Below, one piece after another: positions 34,301 to 47,393 of a DNA stretch of 64,000 nt (position 1 is its first letter; the number at the start of each line of letters is the position of its first letter). The stretch is from the NCBI GenBank assembly GCA_958496175.1, contig OY292275.1, positions 56,745,701 through 56,809,700 on the forward strand, read 5' to 3'. The DNA comes from Sisyra terminalis. Its lineage: Eukaryota; Arthropoda; Insecta; Neuroptera; Sisyridae. The notes beneath the pieces were generated by a model, which saw only the letters and a list, made by a program, of their open reading frames with translations, had not been told where the DNA came from and did no database searches. A program made the translations under genes and the position numbers.

Positions 34301-37140
34301 AAAAGAACCAGGGTTGCCACCGGAGTATTGAGGGTTAGTGCACAACAAATATCAGAAAATATACATGTATATCATCGATTGGCAGACGGCTTCTGATCAA
34401 TCGAGTGAATTTAAAGTTTATTATATTAAAACATTAATTTTTGACAAAAGTATAGAATAAAAGACAAAATAATTTATATTTTTAATCATTTAGATAAATA
34501 CAATACAGTAGTATCGAACTCCGATTTTGTCACGAAAATGGGAGTTTAAACATAGGAACTTTGCTTTTCATAAAAATTTCTTGAGAAACTAATCTATAGC
34601 TGCTTGTAGATCTGAACAACTTATTTGGTTGTACCTACAGCACCATCACTTGGAGGATGAAATTTCACCATGAGAATTGACGAAGCAATTTTACGCTTCT
34701 AACCCAAAATCTTCGTTATTATAGTCCACGTTCATAAAACTCTTAAATTTTTATATTGTGAAGCTGCACCATTATTAAAATAATATATATGTACACATTT
34801 AAGACTTTTTTTTTAAATGAATTCAAGAAATACCTTGTGAAAAGCAAAAGAATATATAGAACTATCGTTGAACAGTCACTTATCACACAACATGACTTAG
34901 AGTAGATAACATTATTTTTTGATGCAACGTGGCGTAATAATTTCTCCAGGGGGAACAATTGAACTTCATCTTGTACCAAAAATATAAAGTTTTTACAAAA
35001 ATCTGCCAATACTAGGCACCCTCAATAATTAAAAAAAAAACTTTTTAAAACTTTTCAATTAGCTTTTTAATTTTGGTAGTCATATTAATTAAATCAAGAT
35101 CTTATTAACACGCACTATTGTAATTCAAACATAAAATAGGTTTGGATTTCAGTAGTTCGCCAACAAAATAAAAGCATTAGGGAAATGCAACCATTGCACT
35201 CAAAGCCGTGTTTATTTAGCACTTGAACTTAAAAACGTATAAATAAGCTTTTGAAATAATATAAAGTGACATTTTTAATAGTCTTAATAAATCAAAACCC
35301 ATTATCTTTTTAAATGTAACATAATCAACATTATTTTGATTTTTGTATAAATGAAATTTCAAAAAAAAAATCATATTTTTAAGACAGTTGAAAATAACAC
35401 AATTACAATAACTAAACATGATTAACATAGGTACTTATAGACTATGTTTTCTCAAAATATTAGATTCTTATTTTTCCTCCACATGACTATTTTGGGGGCT
35501 CAAGGTTGAGCTTTTTTCGAAATAATCAATATTCATAAACAATTTTTTCATAGAAAATATTACATAAAGATAATGCTGATGTTTTCATGGCATCAAAAGG
35601 GTGTGTAATTTATGCATTAAAAAATATTAGTTCTTAATTTCTGCCTGGTTTACTTTAGGATCTAATTAATAATCGGAAAAATTATAAGAATTGTGCAAAT
35701 TTTCATAAAATTTATAATAATATAGAATGCTCATTCACTACCTTATCAAATAAAGTAACAATCATTTCAATATCTATTTTAAGTGAAAAGTTAAAGCCCA
35801 TTACGTTCAAGTATGAAATTGGCCCATTTTTGATTTTGAATAGATAATGATCAAAAAGTATGCAATAAAAAATGACGATGTTTTGGTAGTTCTAGTACCG
35901 CAAAGATTATTTCCCATGTTTTTCATTAAAATAAAAACTTATCCCATTTGGTGATTTCATATGGAATAACTCTATACTGTGCTCATTAACAATGACGTCT
36001 ACATCCTTTGCTATTTAAGTACTAATTGAATTTAAAAAAAAATTAAAAAGCTCCAGAAGTTTCCCTTGACTTAATGAAATTCCTGGACTTTCAGGATATA
36101 TACTGAGACTTACGAAATATACGACCTTAATAAATGATCCAGACATTACAATATAAGATTTAATAATAATATTATTACGTGGAAGTTGGTAATTATATTC
36201 ATGGTTAATTATTTTATTTTCTTTTAATTTTATTGAAATTTTGTTCCCAATTAAACAAAAGTAATTTTAAGATTTGGCTGCCCAATTTTTTTTTTTATAT
36301 CAACCCCATTAATTACAATTCATATATCGAAAGGCATCGAATGACGTCATTAAACGTTCCATTGTGTATACGTATTGCATTATGATCAATGGCATTGAAT
36401 GTGGGAGTGGTTTGGTTAAATTTTTAAAATTTCAACAATCAAAACAAATGAACATCTTGAAATTTCGCAATCCCATTGGCTAATAACCTCTCGTATTGAC
36501 TTACGTGTGTTGTCATTAGATATGAGAGCATTACTCAAAGCATACTACGCTAACATTAAATAGGCATTCATATGGAGCTTGCTTTACTGAATATACCATA
36601 TTATGATTATTGATAGATATGGAAAAATATTTTTTTTCATGATGAAGTACAATTTCTTAAAGTTTCAAAAAAAATTTACTCTACGAAAGAAAGTATTTAT
36701 TACTTAAAAAAAATATTTTCTGAACAATGAAATTGCTTATTTGATCTAAGAAAATATTGCGGAAAAAGTTAGGAAATTGGATTCCAACTGTTGGATGTAC
36801 TTTTAAGTAAAATAGTTTTTAAGTAGTATTGGTACAACATATCTATTTATTTTGTATTAGTTTGGTAAAATTTAGTAGCTTTATTTATTTGTATAGATTT
36901 TGTAGTTCTTCTAACTCTATGAACAGGTGTAAAGCACATTTATAGAAATATCACCAGAAGTAAAAGAATAAAATTGTTTCATGGTTAAATTTTTTTTCAA
37001 GAATTTATAAAGTAATGTAGTTGTTAATTTATAAAGATGATAAAATTCAGATCTCAGCTTTTATATTTTTTCTAAATAAGAAGAAAATTCAGGTTATTTA
37101 AGATCTTTTGTTTTTTATTTTTTATTTAATATTTTTATTA
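31333..37140. other. unannotated AT-rich stretch with one GC-richer patch
   Basis: No gene or transposon recognised. The patch at 36330-36545 contains a full cAMP-response-type TGACGTCA palindrome (36342) and is non-repetitive, possibly regulatory. A 95-codon frame at 34109-34396 is discussed among the rejected items. Confidence 0.45.
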
Positions 37141-37150
37141 TTCAATTAGC

Positions 37151-37181
37151 TACGTTTCGTTACTAATCGTAACTTCCTCAG
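37151..37181 (-). ncRNA. hammerhead-like CTGA...GAAA motif
   Basis: Minus strand: CTGAGGA (37181-37175), A, stem GTTAC / GTAAC (37173-37169, 37163-37159) with a GATTA loop, then GAAACGTA. The same flanks as at 56701-56727, including the following GCT.AATTGAA, but a different stem sequence that still pairs. No partner for stem III is seen downstream, so it is probably a truncated element end. Confidence 0.5.
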
Positions 37182-40100
37182 TCTTCTATACCAAATTAAA
37201 ATAATTACAAAATATGTCAATCGCATACATAAGTTTCAAAATTATAATAATATACATATAGTATAGATCATATAAAATATTTGTAATTAAATAATAATAA
37301 CTAACTAAAAATTTCAAAATATGACAAATATTTTAAGAGATATTGTTATCAAAAAATTAAATGTATAATGATAAAATTAATTAATAAAGTACCTTGATTC
37401 ACCAAATTAAAATATTTTTAATTTAAATTCAATAAATAAATACAAATTAAAAAATTACACACTCTACCCATACACATTACATGTAAATTCAGTGCCGCCT
37501 AATGAGCCCAACTAACATCCCAACTACATGACCCCAACTACATATATTTATTAATTTATATGTAATAAATAAATCGGTTAAATCAGCTGAAATTTTTTTT
37601 TCAGAAAAACTAATTAAAATCTATTATAGTATTTCATTAGAATCTTCATGCCTCTTAAATACCATCAAAATATCATTCCGAAACCACCATGTTTATAGCC
37701 CTAGACCCTTTACCAATTAAATTTATTATTTGCCTATCCTATAGTACAAAAATATTTTCATTATTTCCCATGAAATAATTTCAGTGCAAAAGCTCTATTG
37801 TACCACATGGACTTGAATAAAAATATTGCATATCCACTGATATTTTATATGGTATTAATTATAGAATTATTATTTTTTCATTTGGCATTTTCTAGCCTTA
37901 GGAAATGGAATATCAAAATAGGACTGTAACTGAATATATTATAACAGAATGTTTAATATTGCAATGTAATTATTTATGTTTCCTACGGCTATGTTGTATG
38001 TTTTAGGCAGAAGGTTGCAGAGATTTAGCAATAACAGCTTTCAACATCGGTGTCGGTACAATTAATATAAATTTTGGGGTATTTTTTGCTATCCCTTACA
38101 TAAATTTGTAATTAAATAGCAGAGCTAAAATTTTCAATAAATTATAAAGTATAACTTTGATTTTGCTAATTGTTATTATCATTGAAGTCAATTAAATCAT
38201 TTGTATTGTCAAGAAAAATTTAAGATGCACTCAATTTTGTAGTGTTAATTTCAATTACTAATAATAATTAAACTAAATGCAGCTAAAACAACTTTAAAGC
38301 TTTTTATTTGTAGTTATTTTTATTGACCATTTCCTGAAGCTTTAACATTTTATTTAAATCCAAATTATGTGTAAATATTTTCTTGGGTGCCAGTCACTAA
38401 CATAATATTGAATGTTACATAAATTGTAGTTCCACTTGATTTTAAATTGAATATAATGTAGAGCTTTGAAATAGTCAATAGACGTTGATAAGGGTATTTG
38501 GAGAATCTGTTTGATTTAATAAGCAAATATATCGTATGATTTCGCATTATTTGCAATCAAAATAAGACGTTTCATTCCAGTCCATTTGTTCGTTAGATGA
38601 ATGTTTATAAACACATAGTGCAAAGCCAGTATACGTAATTATATACCCAGGTCGTTTACATTTAATTGGAGTAATGCGCAGGGGTTGATTTCAATATTAA
38701 TTCGAGAAATATTTCATATGAGTTTCGCATCAAAGTATTCGAATTCATTTAACAATATCAGCAAAAAGTTTAAAAAAAAATCCATCCAATTGTTTTAAAA
38801 ACATTTCTTCAATAAAAAGAGAGATATAAATTTTAACGTCGTTGTTTCCACAGCACAAAACTTGATATGTTTAGCTTATTTTCCATTTGAGCAAATATAT
38901 TAAATTGTAGCCAAATAAAACACGTTATGTTTTTGTATTGTAATACGAAAATATGAACCACTTGTATACCTACCCTTACATAAGTGGATTTAGACATTTG
39001 ATAGGGGTGGGACTGCACCAAATTGAAAAACAAAAGTGATCTTGTGACAGGTGTCTCGAAATTAAATTGGAAAAATAAGAAGTATGAAACCCTCTTGACC
39101 CCCTTTAGTTCTCCCATACGAGAAAACGACAATTCTTTCCACCACATTTATAAAATATGTGAATGTACAATTCTATAAAAGGTACCGTTTTCGGCGGAAA
39201 GCTGTTGTAAAAACGTTGAGCTTGCCAACATTATTATACTCTGTATAAAAACATACAATTTTTGAGACATTCATTTGTATTTTAATTGTTTTTTCAACCA
39301 TTTTTGATTTGACTTATTTATACCGTAATCCCTGTGAGTGAAAATCCGGGAGAAATCGTTAATGTTTAAGGTGAAATGCGTGAAATTCGAGAAAATTAGA
39401 AAAAGTTTTGTACGGAAGTTTCATAAAAAGGCCTAAAGTATCATGATTTATTAACGAAATCTGAGATAAACAATTTTTCGTTAGGAAATCTCAGGGGAGA
39501 TTGACAGCTACTATGTGAAGATAGATAAATAAATAGCTCTAATGGGAAACTTATATAGAACTTTTGGAAATCTAGAAAACGTGTTCATATAAATGGAGGA
39601 ATCCTTTTTTTTTTAAAATGCAGAATTTGTAAGGACAAAAAAGCCATTACTTATCGAATGATTTTTATTATAAATTTCAAAGAAAATCATAAGGAAATAA
39701 AATACAATTTAGGACATCAAACTCATTGTAGTTTTATAAGTTATACAAATACCTTTTGAGGACTGTGGATTAAAGATTTGAGGATACCTTTTGTATTTTT
39801 AAGGCTTTATTAAAAAAAATGCTATAATATTTTTACTAAAAGTTTACTAAATTGTTAGCTAATATTTTTTTCCATCTTTGAGGAAGAAAACGAATTCCTT
39901 AAAAAAATTTGTGTCAAGAAAATTTAGGAATTGATTCCAATTTTGGCATCTTCTTAAGCTCTGAAGTGCTGCTTAGTCATCAAGCATTAATTAATAATAT
40001 CAAGCATTGGGTCAAAGACGGGGATGATTTCCTGAGGGTTCATGCGAACCCTTTTATGTGTATACTATGGCTTCTGGAAACCCCTTCATAAAAAGAAAAA

Positions 40101-40339
40101 AAAACTTTGGTTTTTTTATGATTATCGGTGGTTTTCTACTACTCTTTCGATTTTTAACTGCTTCTTTTAAATATTTATATTAAAATTTTCATCATTTCAT
40201 CATATTTCATCATTTATGGCGCCAATATTCAAATTTCGTTAGTAAATTTTGAACAAATATAAACGATACTTTCTTTTTTTCTTATAGTTTAATATTCATT
40301 AGCTAGTGTGCTTCTCAACCAAATAATATATCAATATTA
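37182..40339. other. unannotated AT-rich stretch
   Basis: Nothing recognised. Confidence 0.55.
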
Positions 40340-41800
40340 ATATTTTAAAAAAAATGACAGGAAATATTCACTACGAATGCGAACCTCCTGGTAAAGTTTT
40401 AAGGAAGTATCTCTCCTTATAAACCAAAATAAGTGATAATCGGACGAAGAAATATCCGGGGATATAGCGGAAGAAGTAAGACATCTAATTAAAATGCATC
40501 CAAAATTATCTTAGCAACTTTTGCCATATAAGACCGAACATTGTCGTACTCAAAGATGACTTGGTCATGTCTTTTGGTATGTTGACGGCATTTGAGCTTC
40601 AATTATTGGATAAATTGCATTAACTATACCAGTTACATTTTCTAATATTGATTTTATAAAGTAAAAGTAAATTATAGAGATTACTTTTATCTGGTCTTAT
40701 CACATTCATGGCAATACAAATTTCTTCTCTTGGGATTGTCGAATTGGATCCAATTTTTGTCCCCCGTTAGGACACTATTCAAAAATTTCTTTCAATTTGC
40801 CTTTGAAACAGTTGTTCGTACGTGAAGAAAAGATAAATGATTTCCCAGTTTCTAAGTTTTGCACCATATCTATGGTCTTCAGATGATTATAAATGATTTT
40901 AATGATTCACTTTTAAGGTTTCCAGCATGAATTGTGGTCCAAAAATTCTTCTAATTCAGCGCTGTTAAGGGGGGGGGGTAGGGTTTCAGGGTAAAAAAAA
41001 AGACTTTTTTGCGAATTTTTTTCTTAAATATGGATTGAGTAAATTTATTCGGACCTTTTGTACATTATTGAGCATACTTTCGACAATATAGGGTAATTTT
41101 TGAATGCAGAAATATTGAAGCATAAGCCGGTAACAGAGCTTCCCCCAGAACGTCCTGAGAAAAAAACAATTTGCGGTGTTCACCATAACTCGACTGGAAA
41201 TTATTTAAAAATAAAAAACCAAGAAAAATTAGTCAAATTATGATCAAATCTTCCCCCAACGTTCTTTGATAATTTTTTTTTTCATTTAAAAATTTTTGGC
41301 GGCCATTTACAGTATAAACTGTTATTTTCCAATAAAAATTCCGCCATTTTGGGGGTGGAAAACACCCTTAATATAAAAAAAAATAACTCCAACTTTGGAG
41401 GGCGGTATTTTTTATGTCAAAAATGTGTATACAGTTTGAAATGAATCGATCAAGTAGTTTTGAAATGACAGTGAACTTTGAAAAAGTAGTTTTGATAAAA
41501 ACGCGTCTAAAGTTTATGAACTACCCCGACCGCTCGCAGCTGTTAGAGTTGGAGCGTTAAAGGCCAAGAGATTAATAAGATAATAACTTTAAGAATATTG
41601 CTTCTATGGACCTAAAATTTGAATGACATATTCTTAAAATGTTAAACAATAAGATAAGAGAAAAAAATCGATTTTTCGAAAGTAAAAACCCTACCCCCCC
41701 CTTAAACTTGACTAGTCTACCTTCGCATTCCATGACTGATATTACAATTACCATATTAGAAATGCCGAAACCAAAATGTTTTCACATGTCTTTATTAAAG
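40340..41800 (-). pseudogene. mariner transposase relic, split by a nested MITE
   Basis: Read on the minus strand across frameshifts: FWFRHF..GN (near 41775, equivalent to CQxWFxxFRxGN), GRLVKF (41720-41702), then after removing the nested element AELEEFLDHNSCW (40960-40920). HLKTIDMVQ, FFTYEQLFQRQ (near 40815) and VLTGDKNWIQFDNPKRR (near 40760) follow, the last being the TGDEKW block with the first catalytic Asp. EYDNVRSYMAKVAK (near 40550) is the HDNARPH block, and SDYHLF with RRDTSL (near 40430) closes the catalytic core. Many stops and shifts make it inactive. Terminal repeats were not identified. Confidence 0.82.
40969..41701. mobile_element. TTAA-target MITE (733 bp) nested in the mariner relic
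   Basis: The borders are TTAA on both sides (40965-40968, 41702-41705). The ends are G(10)TAGGGTTT and the inverse of AAACCCTA C(8). Removing the insert plus one TTAA restores the mariner reading GRLVKF-NSAELEEF without a break, which confirms the boundaries independently. TTAA duplication is the hallmark of piggyBac-type insertion. No transposase frame is present. Confidence 0.85.
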
Positions 41801-41860
41801 AAACAAGTTTCTCATATGGTTCACACACTAATCAAAATTCATTGGCTACAATTTTATTGA

Positions 41861-42835
41861 TATTGAAACTAAATTTTGCATTCCTGCAAATTTATTTCCA
41901 AGCTAGGAAATAAACTATTAAGTATCAATAACAATCAAGAATCTAAAAATTTGAAAATTCTTTTATTTAAAGACGTGTAAAGTGATTTAAGTGAAAGTTT
42001 AAAAAACAAATGTGGATTACAGTTTATAAAATATACAAAATATATGGTGGTCTTATTTAATACAACTTAGAAATGTAATTTACAACAATAAATTTGAGCA
42101 AAAGCTCAAACAAATGTATATTTTTTGTGTATTCCTTAATCAAGTAGTATTCATCATCAAGTAGTATTGGATCCCTCTATAACTGCTACGTAGTAAGTTA
42201 CAAAACAACCAAAAAACGATCTTAATTTATAAGTTGCGCTTTTCTATTTTTGCAATGTAGTTGAAGTGGGCGAAGGGGATGTTCCTACTTCCCGTTATTT
42301 TCACCAAATTCTTCGTGAGTAATCCGAAAAGTGACAAAATTGGAATCAAATTTATGTATATAGTTTACTTTTATAAATTTCATTACATAAATAAGACCAC
42401 AATATCTTTCATATATTGTAAAAACAGTGTAACTCAGCGAAATAATCTAATTTGATATGTGGATTACAACCCTACATCATTATAATAGGTTATCATATCT
42501 GAGAACAATTTAATGAGTTTTTTATATACACATCAATACTTTGAAAAATATCAACACGAAAAAATAGAATTAAAAATTTTATCGCCTCTTACAAACTTTT
42601 TGAAATGTAATTTTATTGAAGAAATTCTTATGCTTTTTTAGGTGAAAGAATTAAGTTTTCTAAAGCTCATTTGTATTTGATGTTTACGAACTTTCAAAGG
42701 GCAATAGTTTTTAACTTTCAAAGATTTTTTAATTAGGGTTTTATTTCAAATTATATAAGATACTTTGAGTACAAAGGGGTTATATTTTTCTTCTATCTTC
42801 AAATCAAGCTACTTGATGTTTAAAAGCATAAGAAC
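41861..42835. other. unannotated stretch with a weak inverted repeat
   Basis: ATATGGTGGTCTTATTTA (42046) and its inverse TAAATAAGACCACAATAT (42386) face each other, possibly a worn MITE of about 350 bp. ATCAAGTAGTAT occurs twice in 20 bp near 42140. No coding content. Confidence 0.35.
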
Positions 42836-43117
42836 TTTATAGCTTATATTTTTATGAACACACTGCTTTTAGTTTCATTTTGATAGGATAAATAGGGCCT
42901 GAGATAATCAAGTTTCCGCAAACCCTTAAAAGTGCAAAAATGTCTGCGCCTGGTAAAACTAATATGCCCACCACTGGAAAACTAAAAACAATAAAATTAA
43001 AATAATGATGAATTTGAACTATCAACGTGTTGGGGTGATAGCACACACATTTTTTTTTTTTAAAATGGTCGAGCAACTATTTAATTTATTTTTGGACCAC
43101 TTTATTTGGACTGACCC
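42836..43117 (-). mobile_element. solo terminal arm of the 14.9-kb foldback family
   Basis: The segment matches the outer right arm at 15985-16266 nearly base for base and ends in the same TGGACTGACCC. The inner end stops near CTTTATAGCTTATA. The other arm is absent, so this is a truncated or recombined copy. It shows that the foldback family has at least two insertions here. Confidence 0.85.
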
Positions 43118-44049
43118 AGAAGAAAGAAAATTAAAATAGTTTCTTATACAAACATGTAATCTTTCATAGGTTTTTGCTAATGAATGTAAATAATATGGAA
43201 AATCTCCTCTATTTGAACAGGTGGGATTTTCAACCTGAATCTTTTTTAAAATATACAAAGCGTCTTTGCGATTCTAAATTTATGAATTTTTATCCCTAAT
43301 TTGAAATGAATAAATTGAAACGATAAACCAAATATTAAAAATAATTGTATGAAAGTTTCAAAAATAACTCAATGGGTTTTATTTCGCAGTTATCGTGAAA
43401 CTCTATTTTTAGAACAGTTATGGATTTTCCTAACGACAAAGAGACAAGTAACCCTGATAAAATCTACTGAAAGGCAAAAAAAAATCACATAAGTTTTCTC
43501 TTGTAGTTCGAAAACCAAAGCACCCATAAAAATACAGCATGAAAATTCTTCTCACACTAATTTATAAGCTTCGTACATCATTTCACTATTTGAATATTCA
43601 CAGCAAATATGTACTCGAAAATTTTACAGTACTCTCGTCTGTAATATTTTTCTTCCATGCAACACATTTTTTTTCAAGAGTTACAAGTAGTTAAAATGCC
43701 GCTAACGCATGTTGAACCTAAGTGATTCAATTTCACTAACACGAATTGCGCTGGAAGCTCAAAAAGCTTTCGATTTTCAAAACTTTTATTTCACGCAATT
43801 GATAAAAGTTTACTTCATGAAACATTTGTGTATATATATTCCAAAGTGAATATCAAATAAAAATATACGACTCCCATAAATATGCATCCCCAAAGGACTC
43901 GAGAATTCACAAATGAAATTCATTCTATATGAAAAAAATAAAAGTTGTATCTATAAATTATGCATTTTAACAGGAAATTTACAATGTAAAGTACGTTCTA
44001 ATTTGATCGAAGCGACATACTTAAAATAAACATAATAATAAAGTAGACT
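43118..44049. other. unannotated AT-rich stretch
   Basis: Nothing recognised. Confidence 0.6.
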
Positions 44050-44480
44050 TTTTCATTTGAATTCCAACAAATATTCGTGTGACTACTCGGCATGTGTACG
44101 ATATAGCAATGGTGTTATCATTGATTTTTCGCAAGAAAACAGTAGATATTCAATTTCCGCCAATAATTTACTTTCCAAACGATCCCTTATCAGGAAGGTT
44201 TATGCGAGTGCATGTGACACGGTGATCTTGCGCATTTCACACGCCCAAGTGGGCGAAAGAAAATTCTTAAAAAATTGAGACCACTGTGATTTGGATGTGT
44301 AGGGTAAGTGGGATGAGAATGAGCCACTGAGCCTGGTTCAGTACAGCTGTCCTCACTATCCGTTCCCATTACTTACGACATGATCACTGGGGATCTTCCC
44401 GCACATTCAAATCCTTCTTTACGACGGTTTTTGAAATCACAACATTTTACGGCCGAATTTCCAGGCTTACATTTGCCGAG
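44050..44480. other. GC-richer island with exon-like signals
   Basis: This unique segment has near-balanced composition. On the minus strand a 35-codon open stretch (about 44480-44377, GKCKPGNSAVKCCDF... then FECAGRSPVIM) ends exactly at a consensus donor GTAAGT (44376-44371). On the plus strand another GTAAGT donor follows GTGTAGG near 44300. Strand and function are unresolved; it could be exonic or regulatory. Confidence 0.25.
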
Positions 44481-45558
44481 ATAACGTACATTTACGTATA
44501 TTATATACTATCCACATATCACGTACGTATTTTTGCCATTTCCTACCCCTCCTACATATCCAATTATGTATTTTGCCTAATATATTTCAAAGCTTTCAAT
44601 TTTTATCTCATTTTTTCTTCTGCAAATAAAAAGATTACACGTCAAATCTCTGATCTCGAAACCAAAGAATATCAAAAGATTTCATATGAAAAACACATCT
44701 TTCTATATCCGTCAGTCCAATCCAATTTCCTTTGTGTTTATTCTAATTACATTATTATAATCATATTGAAGTTAAAATAAGATCAGAATAAAGAAAAAAA
44801 CATGCTACTTTTGAATACAGTTATTGTCTGGGAAATTGAATTATTTAAGTCGTTTAACTTGATAAATATTCATATTGATATCTATAAATTTGATTTATTT
44901 ATTAATAATGTTTTAACCTCGATTGTAACCTTTAAATATGTAAAATCATAGAGCAAATTTTTAAAAATCAAAGTTTTCTGAATTCTCCAAGTTTCCCAGG
45001 TGTAATATTAAAAATTTTCATCACAAAATTTAGAAATGTTTAATGAATTTTATAACTCAAAGACGATAAAACAGATAAATTAGTAAAGAGTTGAAGATCA
45101 ATATTTCGGTATTTTTACCTAAAATTTCTAACTAACTTTCTTAAAAAACTTTGTGGCCTTTGCAAACCTGAAGCTGTATAAAAATTGCATTTTTTTAAGG
45201 AAACAAGAAGTCGAAAAATCCGAAATTATATTTAATCAAAATCAAAAAATATTTTATTTTTAAATTTCTAAGATTTGGAAAGAAAGCCTTTCGTTGTCTC
45301 CATATCAAACTGGATTTGAAGTATAAATTCAATTATAAGAAGTACTTTTAAAGCTTTGAAAAATCTAAGGATGCAAAAGCTCATATTATACGGCAAATTC
45401 TTAAAAGGTTAAGGTAAGAAATCACTTTCGTGAGAACTTTCTAGAAAATTCTCGACTGGAAATTTTCGAGTGATTCTTATTGGATCTCTATTGGGTTGCT
45501 TCAGCAGAACTCCAGTTTGGAATACAACTCAAATCAAACGATTTGCGAGCGATTTTGA
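44481..45558. other. unannotated AT-rich stretch
   Basis: Nothing recognised; GGGTTGCTTCAG at 45494 echoes the end of the MITE just downstream. Confidence 0.55.
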
Positions 45559-45560
45559 TA

Positions 45561-45692
45561 AGCAACCCGAAAAGTGCCAAATTTTGAATTGTTCCATTTT
45601 CCCAATATAGTATCTTAAGTATCTTAAAAGAAAGGGAAAGGTTTAAATTGGGAAAACTGACCAATTCAATATTCAGGCCTTTTCGGGTTGCT
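45561..45692. mobile_element. hairpin MITE of 132 bp, TA borders
   Basis: The ends AGCAACCCGAAAAG and its inverse are flanked by TA (45559-45560, 45693-45694). The arms continue to pair for about 48 bp (GAATTG, TTTTCCCAAT shared in inverse). TA duplication suggests mobilisation by a Tc1/mariner transposase. Confidence 0.75.
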
Positions 45693-45854
45693 TAAGAAGG
45701 ATTCGGTGAAAGTAAAGAAATTTGGGAACACACCCCTCTCCATAACCACATCGCAAAAAGAGAAGAGCACGACTTATAAATTGAGGTCAATCTGTGATTA
45801 TTTTGTGAATCATCACAAAGCAATTACGAAGTGATCCAAACGACTTGATGACCA

Positions 45855-45902
45855 CTGAGGAAGATTTCTTGGCAATCGAAATACGTATCTGGGCAATACG
45901 TC
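45855..45902 (+). ncRNA. hammerhead-like motif with a 6-bp stem III
   Basis: CTGAGGA (45855-45861), A, stem GATT / AATC (45863-45866, 45874-45877), GAAA (45878-45881), U, then ACGTAT / ATACGT (45883-45888, 45896-45901) as a perfect stem III and C at 45902 where hammerhead cleavage would occur. The flanking DNA does not match the foldback at 17.5 kb, so this is an independent element end. Stem I is not evident. Confidence 0.5.
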
Positions 45903-47385
45903 ACAAATATTTTTGTTTGAACTTTTGTTCAAATTTATGTTTATGTTATAATTTTTATATATTATTATATTAAATTATACTACATACATTGGAGCGCAAT
46001 ATATCCTATGTATAGTATACACTGTTTGTTTTTAGTTTACATTGATAATTATTTATTGGATATATTACCCGTCCATCTATTCATAGACCTTTTACTTAAC
46101 GGCACTCGCAAGCTATTCTTGTATGTATGTATGTGTTTTGGTTTTTAAAAACGGCTTTAACGATTTTGATGACAATTTAAAATTTAATAGAATTATGTTT
46201 TTAAAGTTTATCAGTAAAGCTTTCTTCTATGAAAAAACGCAAATTTCCACAAAAAACGTAAAAAATTTTTGATATGTGTACATAATGAATATAATCTGTG
46301 TTGGTTTGAATATAGACTTATATCTAACAATTGGTTTCAAATTATATTCAAATGTGTATTTATCAAATACTTTTAAAATAAAGAGCAATCTACTATCGAG
46401 TTGTATTGTGTTGTGTTGATATTTTGGACTTCAGCTTTTAGATTTGGATATTTTTAAAAGTCTTATTTCCATAGTCAATTATAATAAATAAAATAAATAA
46501 TAATTATAATTGACCTTTATAATACGTGTTAAATATCTTTCATTTGTATATCTAAAACTTTTACAAAGTCGAAACATATTTGAATGAAATTTCAAAAGAT
46601 TTAAAACGGAGTAGAACTCGGTCGTCCAGGTATTATATGTAAATGGTCGTGCAAATCAACTACAAATAAATGCTTTTATCGCTATTTGAAATAGTACATT
46701 TATTTTTATACTAACATCGTGAAGGTGATTGATTTCAGTAACGAATTTTTAAAATAACTATTGACATTATCCGCTTTTTTGCATTCCACAATAAGTAGCC
46801 ACTAATTGTAAAAGAAAAAAATATATAAGTATAAGGTATTTCTATAAAAATAAATTTAAAAATATTTTTTTCAGTAAATATTTTTTTCAAATAACTACCA
46901 ATCATAGCTATATCGTTTGGGTTATTAATTTAACAATTGCGAAATCAAAGATTATTTCTTATAACAAATATATTGCATATTTTTTGGTATTTTCACCAAA
47001 AAGTGCATATATGCATCATATTGTGTTAAAATTTTATGACGAATTTCAGCGATTATGGTGGAAAAGCTATAAGTTCGGCTAATCGATCTATTTGGTTAAC
47101 GTAGAACTATTAATAATTCTATTGATTAAAAGATCATCAAAAATAAGAAGTAAATCATCAAAAATATTTGTAATAAATATACAGTATAGTTAGACCAACT
47201 GAAAAAAAAATAATTTCATTACAAATAGTTTATTAAATTCAATATTTAAGCACCACCGACTAAAAAAATATTTCCCTCCCCTTGCAGCATTGTTTCCTTG
47301 TACACATAGGAACAATGGGTTTTAAAGATCAAAACCAAAGAGTTTGGTTCTTATATATGGTTTTGCCTAAACAAGAAATAATTAA
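45903..47385. other. unannotated AT-rich stretch
   Basis: Nothing recognised. Confidence 0.6.
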
Positions 47386-47393
47386 ATTTCTAT

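Noticed and set aside
34109..34396. 95-codon plus-strand frame (ends AGLEEKLYLIRKIKRT...HVYHRLADGF)
   Set aside because: The C-terminal half looks mildly protein-like, but there is no domain I recognise, no splice context and no second copy. Frames of this length are expected by chance across 64 kb on six frames.
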